From positions 186,001 to 250,000 of the forward strand of contig JAFEVB010000001.1 of assembly GCA_032629725.1 (NCBI GenBank): a stretch of 64,000 bases of DNA, in the 5' to 3' direction. Numbering within the stretch: the stretch's first letter is position 1; each line of letters starts with the position of its first letter. The DNA comes from Gremmenia infestans (lineage: Eukaryota; Ascomycota; Leotiomycetes; Helotiales; Hamatocanthoscyphaceae). The notes below the pieces were generated by a model. It ran no database searches. It had not been told where the DNA came from and was given only the letters and a program-made list of their open reading frames with translations. Of the stretch, positions 23,965 through 34,376 are shown in pieces. The translations under genes and the position numbers were made by a program.

Positions 23965-25247
23965 CTATTTAGCCCTCGATACTTCATTCTCCTCCCTCCT
24001 ATTCCTTAACTCACCGATACTTACCCTCCCAAGTACATCAACATCGGCGCTCGTCCCTTGAATCAACGGCGACCTTGACTTTTTGGCCATCCTCAATTTC
24101 GGACCATTATTCACCACTTGCACGCCCTCAATCGGCTTCATATCCGTCTCCATGTCCCCATATTTCGGTGTCCAAGCCAGATAATGCCTCCTAATCTCCA
24201 CATAATCCTATGCAAACTCTCCCAGCTGATCGTCTTCCAAATCCAACAGCTCGGCCTGATCACTTGCTCGCAGCTTCAGACCCGACACAAGGTTTATAAG
24301 CGCTGCGATACCTGGCACTGACGACGAAGTAATATGGGGCACAAGCAACAATGTAGGCGAACTGGATATAGAGCTGCTTGTAATTGTGGTTGAGCCGACC
24401 ACCGTTGATAGTCCCGGTTGACACGCCGTCGAGTCCGATTATGTAGTCGGCGGCGAAGAGACCGTTGAAAAGCAGGCCAACCATGCCGGATGCCATACTC
24501 AGCCAAGTTGTCCATCGAGTCATCTATGCGGAGCCAGAATTTGACTGTATGATGTCAGCAATGAGGATCAATGTTATACACGGGGAGCAAGGCAAGGTGA
24601 CTAGCCTTTCGTAGATAAGTTAGCGACGCAGCCCACAGTCACACCGAGGATGATGGAAGCCCATCGTGGGATGAACCCAGACGCGGGAGTTGCTGCAACA
24701 AGACCGGATATACAACCTAAACACTGCGTTGCGCAACACCGGTCAGTATAGCTTTCAAGGGGTCTTTGGAGAAGAGACATACCCAGCCAGCCATACTCCA
24801 TTTCCTACTTAGGCGGTAATCGAGCAGAACCCAGGTGATCGCAGCAAACATAGCAGTCAAGTAACTGTTCCAGCAAGCCATCACTGCTCTCAAATTTGCT
24901 CCAAAAGTCGACCCACCATTAAACCCCAGCCAGCCGAACCACAAGATGACCGTTCCGAACGTGACGAGGAAGATGTCATGCGGTCGAAAATTGAGCATCA
25001 TCTTCTGCTGCCGCTTTCCCAATACATTGCTATAAGCCAAAGCGCTGGCCCCAGAAAAAATCTCCACCGGCCCGTCTGTAAATTGGTTAGTCAGACTTAT
25101 TACCATTTTCCCCCCAAAAATAGAGAGAATAGGTTCTTACTGACCTCCCGCATAATCCAAAACACCCCATTTGAAAGCCCACCAATGACATTCCAAACAC
25201 AACACGCAATCGGACAATAAACTTTGTCTCTTGCGCAAGTGAAAAAT
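23965..25247 (-). pseudogene. Decayed ammonium transporter (Mep/Amt) pseudogene, 5'-truncated
   Basis: Pieces of a Mep-type permease follow one another on the minus strand but cannot form one protein. Recognisable are FKWGVLDYAGG, GPVEIFSGASALAYSNVLGK, GWLGFNGGSTFGANLRAVMA, ISGLVAATPASGFIPRWA, IDDSMDNLAEYG, AADYIIGLDGVSTG, LNHNYKQLYIQFAY and LEDDQLGEFA. Two introns remain recognisable near 25140-25100 and 24780-24720. A third, near 24606-24540, would now need a GC donor. Defects: the first four or so helices are missing; a one-base loss near 25170 before AFKWG; a two-base loss near 24494 after YGI; a further shift near 24315 before ALINLVSG; and a TAG nonsense codon near 24208 where the family has Tyr (EF-Y-DYVE). 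The tail DYVEIRRHYLAWTPKYG is open to 23965. Non-functional as a permease. Confidence 0.87.
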
Positions 25248-25587
25248 AATACAGCGATTGTGCTTTCCTTTAACACAAATTAAGCGACCGACTGAAGAAA
25301 GAAAGGGGGGTCCTATCACGTGTACCCTTTCAGACCGAAGCCGTTCGAATGTCCACTCAAACTTTCAATTAAACTCGTGTATTCATTTCTCACTCTCTTA
25401 CCCTTCTGTCACACTGCAGGAACAAATACTACTTTGCCACGCCATCCAATATAATTGGCGCACGTGATGAGCCTTGGCGGCGCAACTATCTTTCAGCTGG
25501 TCATTTTCTTCCAAAACACTCTTTTATGGCAACCACACAAGACAAAACAACAAATCTATCGCAATATGAAGTAACACCTTGCTTGAT

Positions 25588-27723
25588 ATGGCCGAAATCT
25601 TTGGAATTGTGATAGGAGTCCTTGGGCTTTTGCCTCTCTGCCGCGGTCAGTTCACGTGTCATATGACACATCACCTGAAAAGGTTCCTTGCTGACGAAGA
25701 CGAGCAGATGGCTTCGCAATGATTAAAGATGTATTCGATTCTCCTGTAATTCTCGGTCTGGCAGTAGGAAGACTCGAACTCCAACTAGATGTCAGTGTCT
25801 CCTGTTTCCCTGTGGAGTATATCCTCACGTGATTTTTAGAGATTCGATGAGTGGCGAGAGATTTGGCGGAACGATGAAGGCGAGAAAGACTTGAAGTTTG
25901 AAGTTTATGCTAAGAGTAATCCTGCTGCTGCAAGGAGAGTGATGCGCCAGTTAGCCTTGCTTTCGCAGGCTTTGTTTGACGCGAGAGCTTTGGAGGAGCA
26001 ATATGGCATCAAGCCGGATCGGTCGAATCGTGTATGGATTTCTTAAGTATAAACATGCAGTCGAGTACTGACTAGTGTTAGGACGCGAAAGATCTCTCGC
26101 AGTTTAGGCTCAAAAGCGGACAAGATCTGACAATCGAAAGCCAAAGTTCGTTCCTAGAACGATGCAGAATCAACATGTCCTTTATCAAGAAATGCAAATT
26201 CGTCTTTAGGAAAAAAGATACGGCGTGGGTGAATCTCATCGATCTGTTGAAAGAGTACAACGAGAACCTTGCCACCTATGGACCAAAATTTGACTTGGCG
26301 AAGATGCTTAAAGGCGAGTTTGAAGTTTTGAGGAAGCTGCATCTGGAAGATTTAAAGCGATTGGCGGAAGCGTCAGCCTACGAGGCTAAGCATTCGGCTC
26401 CCAATAATAGCAATGCAGCCAGGTATCATGATCTCTCTCTCGCGGCTCAATTCAGCGCCGTTGTCAAGTACGAAAGACCGCATGCAGCATTCAAATTTTC
26501 GATGCGCGATTTCAGACTCGATCCCGCATACGTTCTCTCATCCTCCGGGTCATCATCAATGGCATTACTGTTTGATTATCCGGTGCGAAAGGAACATCGA
26601 GTTGTACTCATAGAGTGGATTGATGACCTTGATGAAGACCAGGAAAGGGACACTAGAATCAAGACACTCATGCTTGCGACTCCGAAGCCTGGAGAATTAC
26701 TGCTCCCGACTTGCTACGGCATGGTCGAATATCCCTTCGCCAGGCGATTCGGCTTGGTTCTCGCACCTCCTGCACATATCCGCTCAAACTTGCCCCCAAT
26801 ATTGCCGGCTGGAGCAATATCACAAAAGCGAATGCCGGTATCATTGAAGGAGTTGTTGGACAAGCGACATCCTTCCTCTGTGCATACATTGGAACTTGGT
26901 ATTCGTTTCAAACTTGCACAGAAACTGGTGGATGCCGTGCATATGAGTAAGTATAACCCAACCCTGCCCCTTCTATCAGCAAATGACTAATTTCCCTATG
27001 ATCTAGTGCATTGCGTGGGATGGGTCCATAAGTAGATTCCACTTTCAGTTATTCATGTTCAAGTATTGACTCGATCCAGAAACATTCGCTCCAACTCCAT
27101 TCTCTTCTTCCCCGCGCGCAACAAACCTTCCAGCGGACCTCCCGGGCCTGCCTCAGGCTACCCACAACCACTTGGTTTCGACGAACCACTTTTCGTCGGC
27201 TTGGGAAGCGCTCGTGTGGACGATGGGATCCAAGATCCGGGTGATCATTATCCACCACCCGTCTCTGACTTTGGCGGTATGGTGAAGTACGATGAGCGGG
27301 CAAAGACCAGGCGGCCGAAGGACATCAATCTCGACTACTACCAACACCCAGACAAAAGATGGGATCCCTCCATACGGTACGCACGATCACACGACATATA
27401 CAGTTTAGGTTGCGTGCTTTTGGAGATTGGATTGTGGAAACCACTGGATAAATTAGTTGATATTAATGACGAGGAGTTTGAGAGAACGAAAAGAAATTTC
27501 CAGGGACTAACTATGAGGTTAGATGGGTGAGTGACTCGACAACTTGATCACCTTTTTCGAGATGTAAACTGATGCTAAATTTAGTATGACTGGCTCAATA
27601 TACGGCAATGTAGTGCGAAAGTGTTTGGCAATAAGTACTCGGGAGCGGACCGAGTCCGAATCCAGGGAGCTGTCAAATTTCTGCTCTGAAATTGCCGCTA
27701 GCCTGAACAAGTGCTATGCTTGA
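25588..27723 (+). CDS. HeLo-like N-terminal domain fused to a protein pseudokinase
   Basis: Seven exons: 25588-25645, 25708-25790, 25840-26031, 26082-26946, 27007-27031, 27080-27526, 27585-27723; 602 residues. The N-terminus (MAEIFGIVIGVLGLLP, then DGFAMIKDVFDSP and LGLAVGRLELQLDRFDEW) matches the HeLo / prion-inhibition-and-propagation domain of fungal HET-S-type proteins, with the hydrophobic first helix. The C-terminal half is kinase-like: after splicing a 25-nt exon it reads MHCVGWVHKNIRSNSILFF. Thus HRD is HKN, the DFG position reads GLG (FVGLGSARVDD), and the C-lobe RYARSHDIYSLGCVLLEIG is kept. Loss of HRD and DFG Asp predicts no phosphotransfer. HeLo domains act in membrane-directed fungal cell death; the fusion resembles the architecture of animal MLKL. 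Function here is inferred. Confidence 0.8.
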
Positions 27724-27803
27724 AAGTTGCCGTGTTTTACTCTGGCTGCCAACAAGTATAATAAATACCATGGAAGATCAAACCCGGCTCAGAATGGAGA
27801 AAG

Positions 27804-27974
27804 ATGGCTGAATTGAAGAAGCTGACCGAGGAGGACATGATGCAAATGGTGAATTCTCTGGAAGGACTGCGGGAGGTGGTAGGTGAGGCGGAAGCAGAAG
27901 CAGGATTGCTGAAATTCAGACAGAAACACGTGGAGGAGATGATAACTCTCGGTAGGGTTACAGACAGACCATAA
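27804..27974 (+). CDS. Possible 56-residue charged helical small protein
   Basis: An ATG-started frame 81 bp after the HeLo-pseudokinase stop encodes MAELKKLTEEDMMQMVNSLE, then an acidic, heptad-like helix with many Glu, Leu and Lys, ending GRVTDRP. It has the composition of a real amphipathic helix or coiled coil. Nothing recognised. It might be a separate small gene or an old 3' exon of the neighbour. Too short to be sure. Confidence 0.35.
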   Translation: MAELKKLTEEDMMQMVNSLEGLREVVGEAEAEAGLLKFRQKHVEEMITLGRVTDRP

Positions 27975-28737
27975 TCTTGAATATTAAAGAAATCTATTAG
28001 ATACTAGAAGACATAATTCTCTGTCCCTCGGGATGTGTAGGTAGGTAGGGTAGGGTTACAAAACCTTGGCGCTAATAAGTAAGCGAAGAGGGCTATCCCC
28101 TTCGCAGTACCACCAGACTCGGAGACCTCTGCACCTAGAAACGCAACTACGAAATAATACAGATTACCAGGCTAGCAAAACGCACTATGTGATACTATTA
28201 GAATTATGACCTCATTGAGAGATGCTAATATGACTCATACTCTTGGAAGTGATCACCTAGTAAGATGAACCCCTAAATTTTAGCGAGGCGATGGTTGCCT
28301 CATAACTAGAAAGACTTCCTGGGTCAGTAGAGGGTCTCGAGGGTATAGATTTTGCGTCGTATAATAGATCAAGTCCAATTGAATTATACTCTTCTTAAAA
28401 GACATTGTTCGATCTCAATTATACTCCAGCTCGCTCTCTCTCTGTTCTCTGGGTAATTCTTTTGTATTTTAAATATTGACACGGGGAAACGGCTCGTCCC
28501 GACATGTCTATAGGTAGACCAAAAGCTAATATTAAGCCTCGCACCATCTTCAGTCCAAATAGGAATCATTCTGGTGCTATACCCTCAAAACAATTCCTTC
28601 AGTCCAGGTCGCAATTCTTCAGTGCGTTCAAGTATAAGAATGCAGTCTGAATCTTTGTAGTTTTTCTACACACATATCTTTTCGACATTTCACAACGACA
28701 ACTACTCAATTTCAAAAATCCGACAATACCATCCACC
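27975..28737. other. Intergenic region
   Basis: No gene supported. Contains a GTAG-repeat tract near 28038-28055 and several AT-rich stretches. The last 150 bp serve as the leader of the membrane-protein gene. Confidence 0.5.
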
Positions 28738-29160
28738 ATGGTGTCTCTAGTTGGACACATGGAGAGACAGCTCGTTAACTCAACTTTATTCAATATTACA
28801 AATGGTACGATCCCATTCAATTCCCCGACTCCACTTTTATATAAACGGCCTGCTAACTTGATATCAGTTCCTCGTCAAGATTCATCCAACTCCACCAGCT
28901 CCCTCCCAGCGGCCGTTGACAACTCAACCGCAGCTGTTCCTACGGTGCCGCCCCCACCATCCCCTCTAAGCCTGGGTGCGACGCAGGTGGCTTTCGCTTT
29001 GATCGGTCTTCTTATGTCGGTCCTCCTGGTGGCGTTTGTCAGGTATATCTTCAATCGCGTAAAGGATAGTCGTATCCAGACGCGTGTGATGAGGGCGGGG
29101 GAGGCTGAGCGGCTTAAGCAGCTCGCGCAACTCAGGGAGATTCTCATCTTGCCGGTCTAG
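28738..29160 (+). CDS. Small single-pass membrane protein, unrecognised, with in-frame intron
   Basis: ATG in good context (CCACCATGG). A 63-nt segment, 28805-28867, has a donor GGTACGA, a GCTAACT branch site and a TCAG acceptor, so it is very likely an intron; because its length is a multiple of three and it lacks a stop, both spliced (119 residues) and retained (140 residues) forms are open. The N-terminal half has many N-x-S/T sequons (NST, NIT, NSS, NST) and a Pro-rich run (PTVPPPPSPLSL). One strong transmembrane helix follows (VAFALIGLLMSVLLVAFVRYIF), then a basic tail with RVMRAGEAERLKQLAQLRE. Predicted extracellular N-terminus without signal peptide. I do not recognise the family. Confidence 0.6.
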   Translation: MVSLVGHMERQLVNSTLFNITNGTIPFNSPTPLLYKRPANLISVPRQDSSNSTSSLPAAVDNSTAAVPTVPPPPSPLSLGATQVAFALIGLLMSVLLVAFVRYIFNRVKDSRIQTRVMRAGEAERLKQLAQLREILILPV

Positions 29161-29890
29161 ATCATCACCGAATTGAAGCAATGCTGGAGAATAATGGGAC
29201 TATGAGAGAGAGGGAGGGTTTTAATTCCTGTAATTGTGAGAGTCCTTTATGTGTGCCCGCCATGGCACAAGGAGCTACGGGGCCTTTGATTTATTACTCT
29301 CCTCTCTGTACGCTATTCAATCCTGGCACATGTGACTAAAAGTTTTTGAAGTCGTCGATTATTTCTTAGAGTGTCGCAATTATACCATAATTCAAACCAA
29401 TCGAGATCCCATCAACCACCAAAGACAGTTTATTGACCATATGCTGCATGAATTGACGCAACCAATGCCTTGATAGCATTCGATATACTGAATCCACGAT
29501 AGTTTTCCCAAAGTGCAAAGTGCTGTTAAAAAAACACGATTCACCGAATTGCATTCTGAAAACAGTCCCTACTAGCATCTTTCAAAAATAAACTGTGAAT
29601 GGCAACTGCCATGGTGCCATGTTTGCTGCCGATGACAAGCAAGTGTATGAGACGAACGTTAAAACTTGCTTTACTACTCCTTCAAACAAATATCAAACTC
29701 AATCTATTTGATCGGAAGCTAATTTACTTGTCTCCAATTTTTGAAAGGATCATGATTATAGATGACAGAAATAATAGCTGTCAGCTAATACGTCAAACCA
29801 CACCTATACTCCCTTTTCTATAACCATTAAACCCATCTAATATAAGTACAAATAGATATAATCCCTGCCAAAAACAAGTGAATAAAGAAT
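29161..29890. other. Intergenic region upstream of tRNA
   Basis: AT-rich. Short frames on both strands look random. No features recognised. Confidence 0.5.
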
Positions 29891-29982
29891 GAGGGCTTGG
29901 TGTAGTGGTAGCATGTCTGATTCCAGCCTATAGCATAAATGGAACTTCCAGATGGTCATCGGTTCAAATCCGATAGTCCTCA
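29891..29982 (+). tRNA. Intron-containing tRNA gene, probably tRNA-Trp(CCA), alternatively tRNA-Gly(TCC)
   Basis: The ends GAGGGCT (29891-29897) and AGTCCTC (29975-29981) pair over seven positions with one G-T. The T arm is ATCGG-TTCAAAT-CCGAT and the D arm GTGT/GCAT around AGTGGTA. The anticodon arm is TCTGA TTCCAG followed by a 20-nt intron that contains TGGAA, complementary to TTCCA as expected for pre-tRNA introns. Read as Trp (CCA), base 26 and a five-base variable loop fit but the top pair of the anticodon stem mismatches (A-C). Read as Gly (TCC), the stem is perfect but base 26 is missing. A TTTT terminator follows at about 29993. Confidence 0.75.
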
Positions 29983-30027
29983 CCACTTATTGTTTTGCTA
30001 CTTTTGTTTCAAGGTCTATAATATCTA

Positions 30028-30060
30028 TCCCTGCGTGCCGAGACGCACCCTGTAACGAGA
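30028..30060 (+). repeat. Left copy of a 33-bp imperfect inverted repeat flanking a HET gene
   Basis: This 33-mer begins TCCCTGCGTGCCGAGACGCA and matches the reverse complement of 33922-33954 at 31 of 33 positions. The core TGCGTSCCGAGACGCA is itself nearly palindromic and could form a hairpin. It lies 45 bp after the tRNA gene. Confidence 0.85.
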
Positions 30061-30877
30061 CAAAACGTAGGTACTTTAAGTTCAAGCGACTTTAAATCTA
30101 TAAATGCATTGAAATATTTATTCAAATTTATTTCAGTAGTATTATATACCTCTCCTGAATACTCTTAACTTATCAATGCCGACTTTCATAATCGCGTCGT
30201 CGCTGCTCACCTGAATCATAGAAAGCCTCTTATTATAGCGTGGTAGGACCCTTGACCCGCTGTCGGGATATCAGGGGTCATGGTGAGAGTCTTTATAGCC
30301 ATGTGACTTAGCGTAGCTTAGGTAAGCGAAAGAGGCATCACCTCTTCGCTTTGGTCACAACACCATGATCTTGGTATCACAATCACAACACCAACCACCA
30401 AAACCAGAGTCAAGTCTTACCAATATGCTATAGCAGAGTAAGAAGTGATCACCCCTGTGATACCAAAACCCGCGCTATTATGCTCTTTTCGCTTTTTAAA
30501 CTCACAGAACAATTAGATATGGAATTCCGAGTTTTATTACGGTGCTAAAAAGTTAATGCCAGTGGTATGGCGACCAGAGCACGCTATGTCATACGACGTC
30601 GCCATAAAGGATAATACCGCCTTCAATCAAGCGATCAAGGAGGTGCTGATAAACTACGTTCGTGAAATCGCAATGCATACGTGGCTCCGTGGCACCTGAG
30701 AGCAAGATGCGACCCTGCTCCGCGTGCCTCGATGCCTGACGCCCAATGGATCTTATCGCCACTTTCAACCACATGCACAGAGCAGAACAATTTGAGGGGC
30801 ATGATAGAAACCTTTGATATCCTTCAGAATTGCGATCACACCTTATTTGATTGAAAGACAACTTCAACATCTCTAAT
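30061..30877. other. Non-coding interior of the inverted-repeat unit, HET promoter
   Basis: AT-rich with short inverted motifs: GGTATCACA near 30373 and TGTGATACC near 30457; TGACCC near 30252 and GGGGTCA near 30274. No gene is supported. It includes the upstream region of the HET gene. Confidence 0.45.
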
Positions 30878-33124
30878 ATGTTGTGCGACGCCTGTCAAAA
30901 TATCCAATTCTGCTACGTCAAAAATCTCGAGGAACGTCATGGAGGCACAGCAGCTCTAGAGCTTCGCGAGGAATATGAAGCACTCATCACGGGAAGGGAG
31001 GACGAGAGGGGATGGGCCGACTACAACCCTGCAGCTTCTTTTCATGTTGGACTTTCCCAAGCGTTCGAATCCGCCCGAAAAGGCTGCCATCTCTGCAACT
31101 TCCTCCTCGAGGCCCTTTTTAGGAACAGTGGATATACATACAGTCGCATCCCGCTGCCCAAGCACGATGGGATTTTTCTCTTCTCTGAAGATAGGGGTGC
31201 AAACCCGAGCATAAGGGTGGGATGTGGACTCATGAAAGTCGACCTATATCTAGGAGACCTCCCCCCTCAATTTGCTCAGATATGCGACTATACCTCTACT
31301 CGACACGATGAGGATTGGTCAACGGGATCTCAGAACAATATTAGCCTTGCTCAGCTTTGGCTAAATGATTGTGACAGAAGTCACTACAAGTGCTCGTCTA
31401 GCAACACCGTCGACTCCGAGCTTCCCGATTACGTGATCGACGTTGGTGACCTTTCCCACACTCGCGATCCTTTTCTCACGAGGGGACAGGGCAAGCGAGA
31501 TCGATACGTTACCCTGAGCTATTGCTGGGGTCCATCAAGCCACGCTGCCAAAACCACCACTCCGAATTTGGAATCCCAGAAGAAACGCATCGACTTCCTG
31601 GCGTTGCCGACTACAATCCAAGACGCTATCCATACTACCCGGGCACTCGGTATAAAGTTCATCTGGATTGATGCATTGTGTATTATCCAGGACTCACAAA
31701 AACATTGGGAGGTACAGTCATCCCTGATGGGCAGTATATACCAGAACTCTACCCTCACTATCGCTGCCGATGCTGGGGTATCCGCACATTTAGGCCTCTT
31801 CGTGCGGAGAAACCCTCTGGCTACTCGACCGTGCCGACTACCTCCTGGAATCTTTGGACTTCTCGCCCCGGGGGATAAACCTAAGTGTAAATTGTCTTTC
31901 CTCTATCACGATGAGATTCCTGCGGATTATTCGGTAGCCTCTTCCGGAAAAGTCCCTGGGATTTTAGAAACGCACTGGCCATCCGGCGAGCCAACCACGA
32001 CCGAAAACTCTCCTCTCGAGAAGCGTGCTTGGGTTCTGCAAGAAAGCCTACTATCACGAAAGATTCTGAAATTTACCTCGAGAGGAATCAGATGGCAGTG
32101 CACTACAGTCCGGCTCTATGATGGGTCTCCTACAGTAGACTACCTCGGACCGCCTTCACTTTACAACCCCATGACAGATTCCACTAAACAGCTGTGGTTT
32201 CAATACCATCACTGGTACTCAACAATGATGCAGTACAACGAACGGCACATAAGCATCGAGACCGACAAGTTCCCAGCCCTGTCGGCGCTGGCATCCCACT
32301 TCGATAACACCGTAAAATCCGCCGGGATATCCGAGGCATACCTAGCAGGGCTGTGGAAGAACGATCTTCCTTTTGGCTTGCTCTGGAAACCAAGCGACAA
32401 CTCGAAGCCACACCGTGTTCGACCCGTCGAGACATGGATCGCGCCTACATGGTCCTGGGCCTCGCTCGGCCGGGCATCTATCAAATTCCAGGAGCTTGGC
32501 TGTCCTTACGTAAAACGGACGTCAGAACCGCTATCGTTATTTTCCGTTGAAAAAGCCAAGTGCGAACCATTCGGGAGCGATCCTTACGGGCGACTCAAGG
32601 ATGCATTTCTCCAAGTTCGCGGTTTGGCTATTGAAACGATCTTATTCGACGCAAAATACAACGAGTCGACCAAATGGAAAGACTGGCTCGGCCTGATCAG
32701 CACGGAACTGGGCTTGGTGGTTGGCATGATCCGCCTCGACGAACCTAGAAGTCACGACTCAAAACATCAGCCAATCTTGTGCCTTGCCCTTCTCAAAACT
32801 CGCAACGATTATCCACTCCCTGTGGGCGATCGTATCGAGGTTTACGACGAGCAGTTGTCCGCGTCAACAGACGAGTACATTTCAGCGATCAGAGCAAAAT
32901 CGAAGGGTGAAAGGGAACAGAGAGCGCAAATACTGGAACGCATGAAATACCCCTTTCTCGACAGAGAAAGCCCCCGCAGGTATATGGACAAAAGACAAAT
33001 ATACTGCTCTCTGGCTCTCGAGCTGAACACTATCCAGGGCGCATATAATCGGGTAGGCATTGCTGAGATTTGGGACTTGGAATTGTTCGAGGGCAGGACT
33101 ACAGAGAGTCTGACTTTGAGGTAA
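30878..33124 (+). CDS. HET-domain (heterokaryon incompatibility-type) protein
   Basis: Single exon, 748 residues from the ATG at 30878 (MLCDACQNIQF); the frame extends upstream only with a TTG. HET proteins drive programmed cell death after non-self recognition in filamentous ascomycetes. A Cys-rich head (MLCDACQ, then CHLCNFLLEAL near residue 72) precedes the HET core at about residues 208-360: RYVTLSYCWGPSS, LPTTIQDAIHTTRALG, FIWIDALCIIQDS and MGSIYQNSTLTIAAD. The C-terminal part has the usual RAWVLQESLLSRKILKF and TWSWASLGR. No NACHT, WD or ankyrin repeats are attached. Gene sits between two inverted repeat copies. Confidence 0.92.
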   Translation: MLCDACQNIQFCYVKNLEERHGGTAALELREEYEALITGREDERGWADYNPAASFHVGLSQAFESARKGCHLCNFLLEALFRNSGYTYSRIPLPKHDGIFLFSEDRGANPSIRVGCGLMKVDLYLGDLPPQFAQICDYTSTRHDEDWSTGSQNNISLAQLWLNDCDRSHYKCSSSNTVDSELPDYVIDVGDLSHTRDPFLTRGQGKRDRYVTLSYCWGPSSHAAKTTTPNLESQKKRIDFLALPTTIQDAIHTTRALGIKFIWIDALCIIQDSQKHWEVQSSLMGSIYQNSTLTIAADAGVSAHLGLFVRRNPLATRPCRLPPGIFGLLAPGDKPKCKLSFLYHDEIPADYSVASSGKVPGILETHWPSGEPTTTENSPLEKRAWVLQESLLSRKILKFTSRGIRWQCTTVRLYDGSPTVDYLGPPSLYNPMTDSTKQLWFQYHHWYSTMMQYNERHISIETDKFPALSALASHFDNTVKSAGISEAYLAGLWKNDLPFGLLWKPSDNSKPHRVRPVETWIAPTWSWASLGRASIKFQELGCPYVKRTSEPLSLFSVEKAKCEPFGSDPYGRLKDAFLQVRGLAIETILFDAKYNESTKWKDWLGLISTELGLVVGMIRLDEPRSHDSKHQPILCLALLKTRNDYPLPVGDRIEVYDEQLSASTDEYISAIRAKSKGEREQRAQILERMKYPFLDRESPRRYMDKRQIYCSLALELNTIQGAYNRVGIAEIWDLELFEGRTTESLTLR

Positions 33125-34376
33125 CAGTAACATCAGAATGTGGGTAGGAAAATGAAGGCAAAAGCCAAAAAGAATGAGATGTTGGCGAAAGACTTTGACT
33201 TCAGCTAAAAGTGCACGGCACTGCGACCGCGCTGTTGTTGCTAAGGGCAGATGTTGGTCCCTTATTTACCCTCCTGCAAAGCCACACAAGCCACAGCTTA
33301 CCCCCCCCCTCTGCAAGTGTATTTGCATCTTCCTCCGCACTTCCCGAAGTATAAGCTCAGTTATAGAGCTGTGGTATAGGAGGTCTCTTACGCTACAAAA
33401 GAAGACGCCTTATAAGTTAGGCGTGAGGGCAATGATGCTAACGTATCGTCGTACACCACAGAAAGCGGGCAAGACTGCCAAGTCGCGCAGTCCGCAGGAA
33501 TGAAGTCATTGGTGGCATAGGATATTCGAAGTCACTCTTGACTGACAATGATGTGTTCTTGACGCCGAGGAAAGCTGAGGGGATTGGAAAGTGGATGATA
33601 GAAAACGGAAACAGAAGTCTGGATCCATCTTTTCCTCTCTGAGTGAGTGTCTTGGAAATTTAGAGCTGTATTATTTTGTAACAGAACCTTTCCTTGAGTA
33701 TTCCGAATTTTGAAAAGACTTTGATAGTCGCGATTAAATAGGGGGGACCGGGGAAGCGGCGATCGGTGGCGTGAATAGAACGATTGACAGCATCATTAAC
33801 CGTACTCCTTTTCTTATTGCTAAGTGGTCTCCTTGGGGAGAAACACTTAATGAATGTAATATATCAATAATACCTTCATAGACTTAGTAGGAAAAAATTT
33901 GTGATTGTAAAACTAGATTCATCTCGTGACAGGGTGCGTCTCGGGACGCAGGGACGGACCTTAGACGGTTAGATTGGGGGAAGTCATGATAGGAGCAGGC
34001 AAGCAACACAGGCAAGCAACACTCGGGGTTGGATTCATGTTTTAATTGTTATTTTTGGAAATGGAAATGGAAGGGGATGTAAGCGAGAGACGAATAGGTG
34101 CGAGGGATGATTCATTTGTTTTGGTTTGAAAGTGCAACTATGCGAAAGTAGGAAGTGTAGAATCAAGTAGATATTATTTGTGGGGTCAGGCATGAAAGCG
34201 CAATGTTTAAGGGATAAACAGACTCGTTGTTCCAGTGTGGGTATTTTTCTAGAGAAATTACAAGCATGCCTGAGAAGCATGCCTGTCGTAAAATGCATTG
34301 ATATGCCAAGAACTCGAAACCCGAAGATGTCCACGCAGAATGCCTATAACAAACAAGGTGTTCAGCAAAAGAAGCC
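33125..34376. other. Long intergenic region
   Basis: 1.25 kb without a supported gene. It contains the right inverted-repeat copy (33922-33954). The short frames at 33174-33503 are Arg/Lys-rich and look random. Confidence 0.5.
33922..33954 (-). repeat. Right copy of the 33-bp imperfect inverted repeat
   Basis: Reverse-complement partner of 30028-30060 with two mismatches. The two define a 3,927-bp unit. Flanking bases on the two sides do not show an obvious target duplication. Confidence 0.85.

Noticed and set aside
23965..25247. Functional ammonium transporter with introns
   Set aside because: No combination of plausible introns removes the stop codon or repairs all frame shifts, and the 5' half is absent.
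30589..30870. Minus-strand 93-codon frame before the HET gene
   Set aside because: No domain, no splice support, overlaps the probable HET promoter.
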